Assembly (NCBI RefSeq): GCF_019703515.2
Contig: NC_059346.1
Span: forward strand, 11,068,501 to 11,132,500
Source: Myxocyprinus asiaticus
Lineage: Eukaryota > Chordata > Actinopteri > Cypriniformes > Catostomidae
Reading direction: 5' to 3'
Length of the DNA: 64,000 nucleotides
Shown one piece after another: positions 34,559-46,260 of this stretch. The first letter of the stretch is position 1. Each line of letters begins with the position of its first letter. Both the position numbers and the translations under genes were made by a program. Below the pieces are notes generated by a model. The model had not been told where the DNA came from. It saw only the letters and a list, made by a program, of their open reading frames with translations, and made no database searches.

Positions 34559-34937
34559 AGGGCCCTATATTAACAGCGATAAATCCTAAGCACAAATTCA
34601 ATGGGCATAGCTATGAATTTTTCGTATTTTCGTGCAAGCATGCTAAGTCTTGGTGCAAGTGAGTTTGGATTGCATGCACAAAGCACTAATGGGCTGAATC
34701 AAGTGCAATTTAAGGTACTTTTCCGATTATTCCACCGGCTGCATCTTATATAGTCCATTCCCTGTCATGCACCAGCGATATAAACAAAGACAGCACATTC
34801 ATAAGAAGTTGGAAGTATAAATTCATTCTGTATGCAATTAATTATGAGAATAGAAATAAGGACTTTGGAAATATGGAAATATGGACGTTCTTTTGTGCAT
34901 TAACTGCTTCCTTATTGAATGTCAGGCATATTTCAAT

Positions 34938-35217
34938 AGCTATGTTTCCATCCATGTTGTGAATTTAAATTATGCGAAAAATCAGAATATCGCAAGAACA
35001 AAGTGCGATATATTCAATAGGAGTTTATTCGGTAAATGTGTTTCCATCACAGTTTATGCACACTTCTAATCAAATAAAAAACGAATCCACCTCAAGTGAG
35101 CGTATACGTTTTTGATGCATATTTTGGAGATTTTATTCACGTCTTGGTGTTTCCATCCAGCCTTTTTTATGCGACATCCCAAAATGCGCATAAAATACGT
35201 TGACTGAAACACAGCTA
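34938..35217. mobile_element. Short GTGTTTCCATC-family MITE
   Basis: The left end is TAGCTATGTTTCCATCCATG. The right end is GACTGAAACACAGCTA. These are inverted copies with TA at each edge, suggesting a Tc1/mariner-type TA target. Internal TATGCGAAAAAT-like and CGCATAAAAT words also pair. It is related to 10395-11055. Confidence 0.6.
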
Positions 35218-35621
35218 ATAACGCTCCTTTTATACCCATAGAAAATGTGGTTTTCATCAAGATTTGGATGTAGGCTCCGTTAAATTATAGAGTATGTAAG
35301 TATTACTAATCATCAGGGTTTGAAATTAACTTTTTGGCTCACAGGCCACTGTGGCTAGTAGTTCCAGGGTCACTAGCCACTCAACATTTTCACTAGCCAA
35401 AATCCCCCGCCTTGCAAAAAGTGATAAAGGTAACTGGAGACTTTAACTGCATGCATTTGTTTGGACATTTTATTTTAATGAGAATGATATTAGTTTAGCA
35501 GGACACAAGTATGATATGGGCTAAGTCACCTTTAGAATATCTATGTCATGGACAATTAGAACAGGAGGAAAAATTGCCAATAATTTGTCCATAATTCATT
35601 GAAGTTTTAACCCCTTCATTC

Positions 35622-36625
35622 TAAGGGTGTTTTCACACTTGAGTCCTCTTTAAAAGAACCAAACTCAGACCCCTTTAAGTGGACCAAAATGTGGACCGAG
35701 TGAAAAAGGACCCAGTTCTCTTTGCGTTCACACTGTCTGAGACCTTACAAGTGGGCTCAGATCTCTTTTTGGCCCACTTTACCAATTAAGGGGTCTCAGT
35801 CCTTTTTGCATTCACACTCTGTGTCATTTGTCGGACCGTGCCCACTCTAAAAAATATCATATTGATTATAATTATTATTATTAGGGTTATATTTAATGTT
35901 AAGAGTACAAGTAGCTCTACATATTAACTTATAAAATAATATAAACATGTTTAATGCTCTCAAAACGAATGAGCAGCATGAGACAGGTGTCTATGTTCAA
36001 TAAAACGTATGTTATTGATCTTTGGCATCAATATTATGTAATAGTGTATTACTGCATATTATTTTATACATTAAAAGAGAAAAGTAATGCAACATAATTG
36101 AATGCATTGCATTTTTATATTAAAAATACTGGATTTAAAGAAATAAGAAATTTAAAGAATTTAAACATTCAGTCATGGTAGATTAGTCTTATTAATGACA
36201 GACAATAAAATTTATCTCATTTAATGTTTAATCTACTGATAGCCTCAGGCTACTTCCATTCATAGAATATAATAGTAGTATATTCCTGTTGTAATTTCTT
36301 AACTTTCATGCAGCTTTCAAGGCGTCCGGTTAAACCCTCAAATCTTTATTTGCACAGAACACTAAATAAAGACCTTTGAGCTTGTTTCGTGTGCAGTTTA
36401 CAATTGTTTTAAAATGCTATGCTGCCTGGAGCGTTTTGTGTTCACAATGCATGTTTTTAGCTAACCGAACCACAGGCTACAAGTGAACCGTACTCAGACC
36501 ACCTCTCGAGATGGTCTTGGCTCGGTTAGATTTAAAGGGATCTAAGATCATTTGGAGTGTTCACATATGGGCCACAAATCCTGCGAACTGTGCTCAGACC
36601 CCTGAAACAAACCAAGTGTGACATT
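35622..36625. mobile_element. Inner inverted-repeat element with TTTCACACTTG ends
   Basis: The left end reads GGTGTTTTCACACTTGAGTC. The right end reads, inverted, TGTCACACTTGGTTTGTTTC. Subterminal words also pair, for example CTCAGACCCCTT on the left and GCTCAGACCCCTGAAAC on the right side region. Boundaries are approximate. It sits inside the hAT-type element and is therefore younger. Confidence 0.55.
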
Positions 36626-36780
36626 TTTTTTGCTTGCCCTTATGAACATTTTCTGTTCTACCATTGTTTAATAGTGGCATTTGTAATGATAAGGCCATTA
36701 CCACATGTAAGACCATGGATGGCTCCACAATAATGTGGTTAGGTTATGTTGATAGTCTTTTCCAAAAAATAATCTAGAGT

Positions 36781-36782
36781 AT

Positions 36783-36813
<31 letters not shown>

Positions 36814-36816
36814 TTT
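36781..36816. repeat. (TTTA)n microsatellite
   Basis: About nine ATTT units in a row. Confidence 0.9.
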
Positions 36817-38467
36817 TTGTTCTAATAGCCTAAACACATTAAGAACCCTTTAATTACAACTTTTACAGTTGTAATAAAAATAAAGTCTAATCAATTCACT
36901 CTAATAGATTAAATATGAATTACAAGTTTCCAGTTAGTGCTAGTGCAGTAAAAAGAAAAATAATAATAATAATAATAATAATTATGATGATGTATATTTA
37001 AAAAAAAACTGATCATGTGGATTACTTGTTTTCATCTTTACCTCGTCAGTGCGCTTTATAATGAAGGGGCTGTCTAGCTTTGCACTAGAAAGTTCTATGT
37101 AGAATAAGAATGGGTCACATAAGTTTTATGGTCTCTGCTGGCCGCCCTGATATCGAGTAAAGCCGACTGAATCACACAAGTTTTGCTCTGTGCTGTCCCA
37201 GAGCTCTGCCGATCATATCCACTGAGCACATTGACTGTACGTATCCATTGGGGTGCCCACTGTTTTCAATTCATTCCAATGAGAATCCACCTTGCAAGCG
37301 TGGTGCTCGGCTCCCATTGAAATTAATTGAAAACCTGTGGACACCCAGCGGCAGTGGACACCCAGCATGATGTACACTGTGGCGGTTCGAGCAAAAGCAC
37401 ATTTCATTCGTCCCACACAGATGCGCGTGTAAGTTAAGAGAGGCATGAATACCACTAAATTTGCTTCGGCAGTGGCTCCGAGTCGCTCAACATACGTAGA
37501 ATTTTCAATGCAGGAAAAACCTCTGAAAAGGTCACCCACCACAGGGGCTAGTAAAAGTGATGGATTTACCCACCACTGCCAGTATTTACCCGCATATGGC
37601 AGGTGTTAATTTCAAACCCTGCTAATCATATTGATAAAGTGACACACAAATCATGGCTAGTATTAACAGTTATTGTATCGGCCTTCCAGGTTAGGCTGTG
37701 GATCGAGTGATCTTTTTTCTCTCTTTTTTTTTTTGCATGCACTTCACTTCTACCAGTCAATTTTACTTTAAAATTTTAATTCATTTATTGAAAAACAAAA
37801 AACTTAAACCAAAAATATTTCTAATAATTAATAAATATGTCCTCCAAAAATTTCTTCCACCAGCCTCTTTTGCAGTGACTTACAAATTACTCTACAACAA
37901 CAGGTTGAAAAATATGAATACAAATTAAATAATAAATACAATTGTAAATATTAACATAATAATAATATTTGAAAAATAAACCATGACCTCTAGAAAGTTT
38001 AACCCAAATTTTTGTTTCATAAAACAGCTACATCATTGATTTTCATGGGCATAATTTTATGTTCCACTATATTTTCAGAGTTTGGACACAAACTTTATTA
38101 CCACATGCTGGTGGAATCTCCGAACTGCAAATGCAGAAACTGAATTTAGACTTTGTGCTGAAAACAGAATTGCCTCTGAAACGTCTTGGTGCAATGACCT
38201 ATTTCTCAGGAAATTAGAAAATTGCTTTGCATCACTTCATTAACATAAAATACACCCACAGTTTGCGTGCATACACCCACAAATAGTGCAAACACTCCCA
38301 ACCATGCCCACTTGCACTTTGCACTCTCACGAAAATTGGAAAAGACGTTGCGCATGTTCGTAGTGCCTAGCACTATGCTAGTGCTGTCACAAAAATAGAG
38401 TCCACAGACTCTATATCATGACATCTATGTGACACAGTCTCTATGTGTAGTAATTTAGGTAATGTAG

Positions 38468-38704
38468 TGTAAGGGGGTTCAGTGGAAAGGAGGAGGCGAG
38501 AACCGGCTTAATAATATAAATAATAATTTAATAAACAATTTAAACAAAACACACAACCAAAAACACACAGTACAGCTGCCTACAATTCTCTCTCTCTCTC
38601 GAACTGTCGTCCCCGGCCGCCTTTATCCCTCGCGCACCTCATCAGGCTGATTGGGGACCGGGTGTGTCTCATTCCAGCCCGGCCCCGCCCTCCTCGGCTT
38701 TACA
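38468..38704. mobile_element. Solo LTR with 5-bp target duplication
   Basis: A 237-bp sequence begins TGTAAGGGGGTTCAG and ends CCTCGGCTTTACA, so it has TG...CA edges. It is GC-rich on the right (CGGCCCCGCCCTCCTCGG). TGTAG occurs immediately before (38463-38467) and after it (38705-38709). This is the pattern of a solo LTR left by recombination between two LTRs. Coding orientation is unknown. Confidence 0.72.
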
Positions 38705-39554
38705 TGTAGTTTATCTTTTATCTTCAAATATCATCTGAAATTAAGAATCGGAAGGAAAAGATGCTACAAACCTAATTAGGTCGATAATGTATATTGGACT
38801 TCAAAAAATTCAAAGCAGAGCTTGATCAATGTTTACTGGGACACTTTTATTCAACATTCAACAACCAAATCCCAAATCCCAATCCAACAGTTAAAAGTTT
38901 GCTAAACGTGACTCGTCTTACACCAGTTTGGGCGATAACAAACATTTTGGCTGTCTTAAGAAGAATAATTAGAGTAAAAACAGAAATGAGATCTTTTAGA
39001 AATAAGAACACACAGGATCAAAGTTATTTGACGAACTATTCATTCATAGAGTTTATATTGAGGTAAATGGGGAGATACAGAGAAAAAGGAAGACAGACAG
39101 AGCAGAATTTATTCCTTCATCTCCTGGAGCTACAGGTTGGTACTCGTGATGGATGGAGAGAGAGAGACCAAGACAAATGGATAGAGAGAGAGAGAGATTG
39201 TAAGCTGCGTCTCCCAGAAGAGCCTGGAGGGGCTTCTACCATCCCAGAATCCAATTTCCAATAAAGTGAAGCTTTATGGGAAAACGGTACAGCACGGCAG
39301 AGAGCAGATATTACAAAAAATAATGAAACTTTATCAGCAGACGTTAAGACCCAGCCCAAGAGGAGCGAGCCAAGATGTGCGCACTTGTTTTCCTCCATCC
39401 CTCTATTTCTTGCCGTCCTCTCAAGGTGACATATGATTTTGATAATATTCCAGATTTGTTGAGCACACTATGGAGAGATCACACAAATTATTAATATGTC
39501 AAGGATTTTGAATGTTTCTTTATCGGTCTGTCCTTCTCTCTCTGTATCTTTCAG

Positions 39555-39645
39555 GGACTTTGGAAGAAGCAGCACCATGATAAAGAGACTGAATAAGGAA
39601 AAGGCAAAAGAGGCCAAGTGGGAGTAGTTTATCGCACCTCCGAAG
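39555..39645 (+). pseudogene. ccdc60: ccdc60-like exon with in-frame TAG
   Basis: A pyrimidine-rich acceptor (CTTTCAG at 39548-39554) precedes a 91-bp open segment encoding DFGRSSTMIKRLNKEKAKEA then KWE, a TAG stop (39625-39627), then FIAPPK and a GT. From memory, mammalian CCDC60 has a similar Lys-rich stretch that continues KWE, one residue, FI, then a PK exon end, so the match carries across the stop. CCDC60 is a poorly characterised coiled-coil protein, and I remember its human gene as next to HSPB8, which fits the location. The donor (GTTTTC) is weak. Most likely this is a decayed exon of a lost gene. Alternatives are a sequencing error, or a true C-terminus at KWE. I cannot run the alignment that would settle it. 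Confidence 0.5.
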
Positions 39646-39859
39646 GTTTTCTCTACCGAATCGTCATTTTCATGCTGGATTGTTTGTGTAACTCCACTGA
39701 GGTTCTAAGAAGCATTATGTTCTCTTAAAGCATGCCAGTACATGTCTGACGGTCTGGTGCAACATCAGTTACTTTATTATATCTTTCTCTGTGAACATTA
39801 GGGATAATTACACAGTGTGCAGACAGATGTGCATAAAGATACACATTTTACCCAGTTAA

Positions 39860-42800
39860 ATGCTCAGTTTGGTCAAGTCAGTCATTTTTATTTGTATAGT
39901 GCTTTTCACAACACACATCGTTTCAAAGCAGCTTTACAGAAAATCATGCTTTAGCAGAAAATGAAACTGTAATATCTATAAAGTCATAGAGTTACCATTG
40001 TGTAGTTTGATTAAATATTATTGTAAATTGAGTATAAAAATAAATAATTAAATAATAACTGTGTCAAGGAACACAAACTCAATAAGATATTGGTTAATGG
40101 AGAAAAATAACCTTGGGAGAAAACCAGGCTCACTGTGGTGGCCAATTCCCCTCTGGTTAACATCATGAATATAATGCCACTATTAGTTATTTATGTGCAG
40201 TGCAAGTCATGGTATAAAATTTGTAAACTAAGTAAGTGTTAAGGATCAGTGTTTAAACAAAGATTTTGTATGAACTGTAAGATTAATGACTAATGACTTT
40301 GAAGTCCATCCTGGATTAACTGCAGAAGATCAAATAAATGCATTGTCCTTTGTTAGTTGGTTGATGAAGGCTTTTGTTGGCAAATAACTGATAGTCTATG
40401 TATTCCATTTTAAGAGTGTAGTCCATCAATTGACAAAGGTGATGCAGGCAGAGATCAATGAGGTGCATCACAGTTCAACCAACAGGTCATTTTGGAGGTT
40501 CTGTGGGGTCCATCCTAAGTCCAAGGTTCAGGCAGTGGCATATGAAGTATCCGATGTCTTACAGTTGGAGTTGGCATCAGTTCATCCTCTAAGGACCATC
40601 ATAAAAGACTGAAGAGATGTCTGGCTAGTACTGGCTGTAGTTTGTCATCATCACTCAGCGACACATAGCAGTGGAGTCCAACACCAAGCAGGAACGGAGC
40701 TGGATCTGGCCAGCTCTGTTAACCATGGGATATGACAGGTAAACAAATAGAATAATATTAGTGTAGATGCCATTTAATTTATAAGTTATAGATTATGAGA
40801 AATGTTTCTGAGAAATGTTTCTGGTTCTGGCAGACCTAACTAAAGCAGCCTAATTGTGAGTTGATAGATAAATTAGGTGTATGCCTGGCTAAATAAATGA
40901 GTCTTTAGTCTAGACTTAAACTTGTTAAACTTGTTTCCCCTATCACCAAAACAAATTCCTTGTGTACGTGAGAACACTTGGCAATAAAGCTCATTCTGAT
41001 TCTGATTCTGAACCGAGTGAGTGTGTCTGCATCCCGAACAGTGTTACGGAGACTATTCCATTGTCTAGGAGCAAATAGGAAAAGGAACTTTTGTGGATTT
41101 TGAAATTCTAGGAACTATTAACAGGCCAGAATTTTGTGATCGTAATTAACATGATGGAATATAGTGTGACAGAAGGTCACTTAAGTACTGTGGAGCTTGA
41201 CCATTCAAAACTTTGTATGTAGTTAACAGAATTTTAAAATTAATATGAAATTTAGCAGGTAGCCAATGTAACGACGATAAAATGGGGTTAATATGATCAT
41301 ATTTCTTGGTTCTAGTCCCAGTAATGCATTATAATAATCTAGTCTTGAGGTCATGAACGCATGAATTAGTTTTCGCCATCAGCAACAGAGAGCACGTGTC
41401 ATAATTTAGCAATATTTCTGAGGTGGAAGTATGCTGTTCCACAAACATTGGAAATTTGATTTTCAAAGGACAGATTGGTATCAAATATAACACCTAAGTT
41501 CTTCGCTGTGGAAGATGATGTAAAAGTACATCCATTGAGAGTCAAATTATATTTTAGCGGCTTATTTTTAGATGTTTTTGGTCCAATATTTAGTACCTCT
41601 GTTTTGTCGGAATTGAGTAGAAGGAATTTCTGGCCATCCAATCTTTGATTTCATTGATACACTCTGCTAATTTGGAGAATTGTGAAATTTCGTCGGTTTT
41701 AGAAGAAATATAAAGTTGGGTATCGTCGGCATAACAGTGGAAACTTATTCCATGATTCCTGATAATATCTCCCAGGGGAAGCACATAAAAGGAGAAAAGC
41801 AGAGGCCCTAAAACTCATCCCTGTGGCACTCCATACTTAATTTTGTTTGATTTGACAATTTTAAATTAAATTAAAGTTTACACATACAAAGTGGTAGCGG
41901 TCTGTTAAATAGGACCTAAACCATGTTAATGCAAATCCACAAATGCCAACATAATTCTCCAGCCTATTCAAGAGAATGTCATGATCTATGGTGTCGAAGG
42001 CAGCATGGAGATCTAAAAGCACTAGAAGATAAATGCAACCACGATCAGATGATAAGAACAAGTCATATGTAACTCTGATAAGTGCAGTCTCTGTACTATG
42101 ATGGGGCCTAAATCCTGACTGAAATTGTTCATATATACTATTTCTCTGTAGAAATGAACATAGTTGGGAGGACACTACCTTTTCTAGTATTTTCAACATA
42201 AATGGGAGATTTGAAATCGGTCTGTAATTAGCCAATTCTCTAGGATCAAGCTGTGGCTTCTTAATAAGTGGTTTGATAACTGCCATTTTAAAGTTTTTTG
42301 GGACATGTCCTAAGGATAACGAGGAGTTAATAATATTAAGAAGAGGTTCTGAGATTACAGGGAATATGTCTTTTAAGAGCTTAGATGGTATTGGATCTAA
42401 CATACATGTTGTGATTTTTGAGTTTTTGTTGAAGTTTTGTTAGTACTTCATGACCAAAGGATTGAAGTTGCTCGTGAGGAAAATTATGACACACTGTTTT
42501 CTGAGGTGCTGTGACTGTTGATTGCATAATTCCAATTTTATTTCTGATTATTTCTATTTTATCAGTAAAAAAAATTCATGAAGTCACTACTATTGTGCTG
42601 CGACCGAATATCTGGTTCATTCGAGGCTTTATTCCTAACCAGTTTAGCCACAGTATAGAATAAACACCTAGGATTGTTGTGATTATTTTCTATGAGTTTG
42701 CTAAAATATGCTGACCTGGCAGATTTTAGTGCCTGTCTGTAGCTACAGACACTATCTTTCCATGCACAGCGAAATACCTCCAATTTTGTAGCTGCTCTCT

Positions 42801-42990
42801 TGCTATTTTCTTTAATTTTCTTTAATCGAAGGGGGGCAACACTATCAAGAGTGCTAGAGAAGAATGTATTTATATTTTCTGTTATTACATCAAATTCTTC
42901 TAGACATTTTGGCTTACTATGTATGAGATAATTCTGGAAGATTTTTAGTGAAGCTATCTTTAGTGGTCAAAATAATAGTTCCACATGAAT
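39860..42990 (-). mobile_element. L2-like LINE, 5'-truncated and degenerate
   Basis: The - strand carries reverse transcriptase pieces in the expected order from about 42783 down to 41399. The 3' region runs to about 39860, where TTTATTTGTATAGTGCTTTT and CATCGTTTCAAAGCAGCTTT form a tail frequent in cyprinid L2 copies. No endonuclease domain was seen, consistent with 5' truncation. Confidence 0.75.
41399..42783 (-). pseudogene. L2-like LINE reverse transcriptase pseudogene
   Basis: In order on the - strand: an upstream linker (MEVFRCAWKDSVCSYRQALK), palm and fingers (PSKLLKDIFPVISEPLLNII; IKPLIKKPQLDPRELANYRP; FQSGFRPHHSTETALIRVTY; LDLHAAFDTIDHDILL), then GVPQG broken by TGA at 41815-41817, then VLGPLLF, and the YADD box in CYADDTQLY (about 41722-41733), then [13 protein letters not shown]. 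At least one stop and frame changes make it inactive. The AFDTIDH and YADD signatures place it in the L2/CR1 group. Confidence 0.85.
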
Positions 42991-43033
42991 GATAGCGTGG
43001 TGTAGATTGACATTACCAGATTGCAGTGTAGTG

Positions 43034-43674
43034 GTTAAAGGAATGTTCCGGTAACACTTTACAATAAGATTCCATCATTACTATTAGTAAACAACATTAG
43101 TTGACATGAACAAGCAATGAAAAATTCTTTGACAGCACTTAGTTAATGTTAATTTCTGCATATACTAATACATTTTTGAAATCAAAAGTTGTATTTGTTA
43201 ACATAAGTTAATGCACTATGAACTAACATGAACTAACAATGAACAATTATATTTTTGTTAACATAAACAAAATTAATAAATGTTGTAAACAATATATTGT
43301 TAATTGTTTGTTCATGATACCTAATGCATTAACTAATGTTAAAAAATGCAACCTTATGGTAAAGTGTTACCAGTGTTCCAGGTTCAATACAAGTTAAGCA
43401 TTTTTGGCATAATGTTGATTATGTTTGTTTACTTGTTTGTTTATTTGTTTATTACAGCTCTGTAAAATATCCAATATTACAACTTTTTTTTCATGATGAT
43501 GTAATGCTGGTAAACCCTTTAATCTGGTAAATGCCAAAATGGCGTTACATCCCTCATTTTATTACACTAAAATCATGTTAATATGTATAATGTTTTGTGG
43601 TAATCAAAATTTTTCCCTAAATGCTGTCTATTGAGCTTAACTTGCATTGAACCTGGAACATTCCTTTAACCCTT
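43034..43674. mobile_element. TTAA-type MITE hosting a second MITE
   Basis: The left end is TTAAAGGAATGTTCCGG. The right end is TGAACCTGGAACATTCCTTTAA. The right inner part has GCTGTCTATTGAGCTTAACT. It belongs to the same family as 31140-31782 and is split at 43051 by the element described next. Confidence 0.75.
43051..43375. mobile_element. GGTAACACTTTACAATAAG MITE, complete copy
   Basis: The left terminus GGTAACACTTTACAATAAG and the right terminus CTTATGGTAAAGTGTTACC are inverted repeats around AT-rich sequence rich in TTAGTTAACAT and ATGAACTAAC words. The flanking host reads GTTCC before it and GTTCC again after it (AGTGTTCCAGG), compatible with a short target duplication. Fragments of the family lie at 1-48 and 50478-50560. 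Confidence 0.75.
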
Positions 43675-44689
43675 ATACGCATACCTCAGGTTTTAGTGCC
43701 CTGGGACCTAATATCACCCCATGCACCTCATCCATTTTTTGGAGTTGTGCCCATACCTCTTTAGTATTCATCAATCTATCTCTTATACATTTTTTTTTTT
43801 CACTTCAATAAATTATATATTTTGAAGATTATTTCATGTCTATATAAGTTTACTATCACAGGATATCTATTTCTTTTTATTACAGAGAAATTAGTACTAT
43901 ATTCATAAAAATAAATACTATATCACGTTGATTTTCTGTGCAACAATGGTGAGTTGTTGGCAGAAAAAACGTCTCCGGTTACACATGTAACCTCGGTTCC
44001 CTGAGATGAAGGGAATGAGATATTGCAGTGAAACGCTTTAGGTAATTCCTTTTCCACAACCTAATTGAAGCCCTTGTATCATAATGCCAATCTTATGATT
44101 GGCAGTTGTGTTTGAGCCCAGCCCTTTTCAATCACCATTTCTTCACTATTTTCTGACTGAAGGACAAGAACGCATCACTCGTACCTCGAAATTCTGAAGT
44201 AGTAGTGCAGCCAAGTTTTGCAGTGTCTCGTTCCCTTCATCTCAGGGAACCGAGGTTACATGTGTAACCGCAGACGTTCCCTATTAATTCAGTTCACACA
44301 ACATTGCATTGAAACACTTTGGGGAACAGAGTCCTATCATGCCGCACTACGTAGCATCATACCCTAAGATGCACCAGGGTATAAACACTTAGAAGAATAT
44401 GTATATGAGGTCACGGGCCTATCTGGCGATGACTTATTATAATATGTCTTCAAGTATGAATGAAAATGAATAACCCCACATGGTGAAAACAAGATGGGAA
44501 GTTAATCTTAATCTGAGGATCTATATGAGTATATAATACACACAGAATACACACAGTGCTTGTGACTTCTAGTGGGAGTAAATTGGATAGCAGCCTACAC
44601 AGTCAGCTGTATTAAAATTATAACAGGTAACCCGCCCGTAATAAGGAGCTTGGGCTCCCCCGCTGGGTGTTGGAATAGTAAGCTCTCTA

Positions 44690-45650
44690 GACAGAGAGGA
44701 CTCATGAAGTGATGGATGCCACATCTAGGTTATAAAACCTTGCATACGTGTTCTGCGAAGACCATCCTGCTGCAAAGTATATATCCTGTAGGAATACACT
44801 GCTTATCCATGCCCATAAGGAGGCCATGCCTCTAGTTGAATGTTTTTTACAACAATAGGGCATCTCATGCCCTGTGATTCATAAGCGAAGGCGATCGCAT
44901 CAACGATCCAGTCAGAGTGCCTTTGTTTGGAAACGGACATGCCTTTTGTCTATCCTTTTTAACAAACTAAAAGCTGATCTGACAGTCTAAACTGGCTCCC
45001 GCACAGGGCATAATAAAAGCGCTAACTGCTCCTCATCCGAATTAGATGGTGGAGAAGAGAAAGCTTGTAGGTGAACTATCTGAGCCCTTAAGGGTGTGGA
45101 AAGCACCTTAGGCATATAGCCTTTTTTGGGTTTGATGGTGACTTTTGAAAGCCCCGGACCGAACTGTCAATTGACAGCACCTGTATATCACCAACCCATT
45201 TGACTGAGGCCAGAGCCAACAGCAGTGCAGTCTTTAGAGAGAGCACACACAACTCAACGGATTCCAATGGTTCGAACATGGGGGCTCGTGAGTGCCCTCA
45301 GCACCAGATTTAAGTTCCATGTTGGAACCGTAGCAGGGCGAGGGGGGTTCAAGCACCTCGCTCCCCTAAGGAACTTTATGATCAGACCATGTCTGCCTAT
45401 AGAGGAGCCAGCCTCTGGGGTGTGAAATGCTGAGATGGTCTCTACATAAACCTTAAGCATTGATGGAGTAAGACCTGCATCCAACTGCTCTTGAAGGAAT
45501 GTAAGGATCTCCATTATGGAGCAATCCACTGGGTTTTTGCTGCGTGAATTGCAGCAATCCGTGAACACACGCCATTTTAATGCATAGAGGTGTCTCATAG
45601 ACGCCACTCTAGCCTGCAAAATGGTGCTCATTACAGAATGAGCCAATTTA
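44690..45650 (-). pseudogene. DIRS tyrosine recombinase, interrupted
   Basis: N-terminal SAM-like part: MEILTFLQEQLDAGLTPSML and TVPTWNLNLVLRALTSP. Catalytic part: LSLKTALLLALASVKWVGDI, the beta region IQVLSIDSS, the HxxR box HSTRGMAS (His codon 44840-44842), and the nucleophile region NTYARFYNLD (Tyr codon 44744-44746). The expected first Arg region is altered (KWVGDI where many copies have an Arg). Frame changes and stops occur between these blocks, so it is inactive. The family integrates circular DNA copies without an integrase. Confidence 0.82.
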
Positions 45651-45949
45651 GGCTTGTTCGCTGTGCTCTGTTAAGGGGCTATACATGTAGGTTCCACAGC
45701 TCCGGCTATGGATGCCAAATCGTGCCCTGTGCTTGAGACAGCAGATCCCTCCTCAGCGGTATTTCCCATGAGGGGCCACCTAATATCTCCATCATTTCTG
45801 GAAACCATGGTTGGTTTGGCCATTTTGGTAAGCCTAAAAACCCTAAGGTGCTTACCATTGAGGGCAGTGGGCTGTCTCCGCGGAGGCGAATAGGTTGACT
45901 TCCGCTTTGATGATTTCCCAAATCCTCAGAACCATCTGGGGATGACGCC

Positions 45950-46260
45950 TCCATTCCCCCATTTACGCTACCACTGACACATTGTCTGACCGAATCAGAA
46001 TGTGATGATTCATTATGTCGGAATGGAAAGCCTTTACAGCTAAGACAGCTAGCATTTCCAAGAAGTTGATGTGCCAAGCCCATTTTGCACCCGTCCAAGT
46101 GCTGAAAGCTGGGCTTCCATCGCACAGTGCGCCCCAACCCATGTTGGATGGATCTGTGGTCACCCCTTCCTGTCTGAAAACCTGACCCAGCATAACACCC
46201 TGATGATAAAGGTTTGGAGCTCTCCATGGTGCTATAGCAGCCAGACAGTGGTGAGGTAAC
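45950..46260 (-). pseudogene. DIRS RNase H domain fragment
   Basis: SNMGWGALCDGSPAFSTWTG, KWAWHINFLEMLAV and ILIRSDNVSVVA carry the D-E-D residues of retroelement RNase H: Asp upstream of SNMGWG, Glu in FLEML, Asp in SDN. No reverse transcriptase upstream is intact. The same segment is duplicated at about 49735-49960. Confidence 0.78.

Larger units (their letters stand above)
35314..37621. mobile_element. hAT-type non-autonomous transposon with exact 8-bp target duplication
   Basis: Termini are perfect inverted repeats: CAGGGTTTGAAATTAAC on the left and GTTAATTTCAAACCCTG on the right. The 8-bp CTAATCAT is present at 35306-35313 and again at 37622-37629. Eight-base duplications and CAGGG-type ends are hAT hallmarks. 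The interior has no transposase I can recognise and is split by the element at 35622-36625. Confidence 0.88.
34559..38405. mobile_element. GGGCCCTATATT-type palindromic element, copy 2, host of three nested elements
   Basis: The left end is GGGCCCTATATTAACAGCG with TTCGTGCAAGCATGCTAAG. The right end has GTTCGTAGTGCCTAGCACT and CAAAAATAGAGTCC. The rightward arm (37630-38405) matches the 59.9-61.2 kb copy, including TCATAAAACAGCTACAT and ACCATGACCT. Inserts are at 34938-35217 and 35314-37621, the latter carrying its own insert. Confidence 0.7.

Noticed and set aside
37213..37542. 109-codon frame on the - strand
   Set aside because: It lies wholly inside the hAT-type non-autonomous element and has no transposase or zinc-finger motif.
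43977..44269. Inverted repeat as a regulatory hairpin or CRISPR-like structure
   Set aside because: It is the GGTTAC inverted pair typical of fish DIRS elements and lies downstream of a DIRS recombinase.
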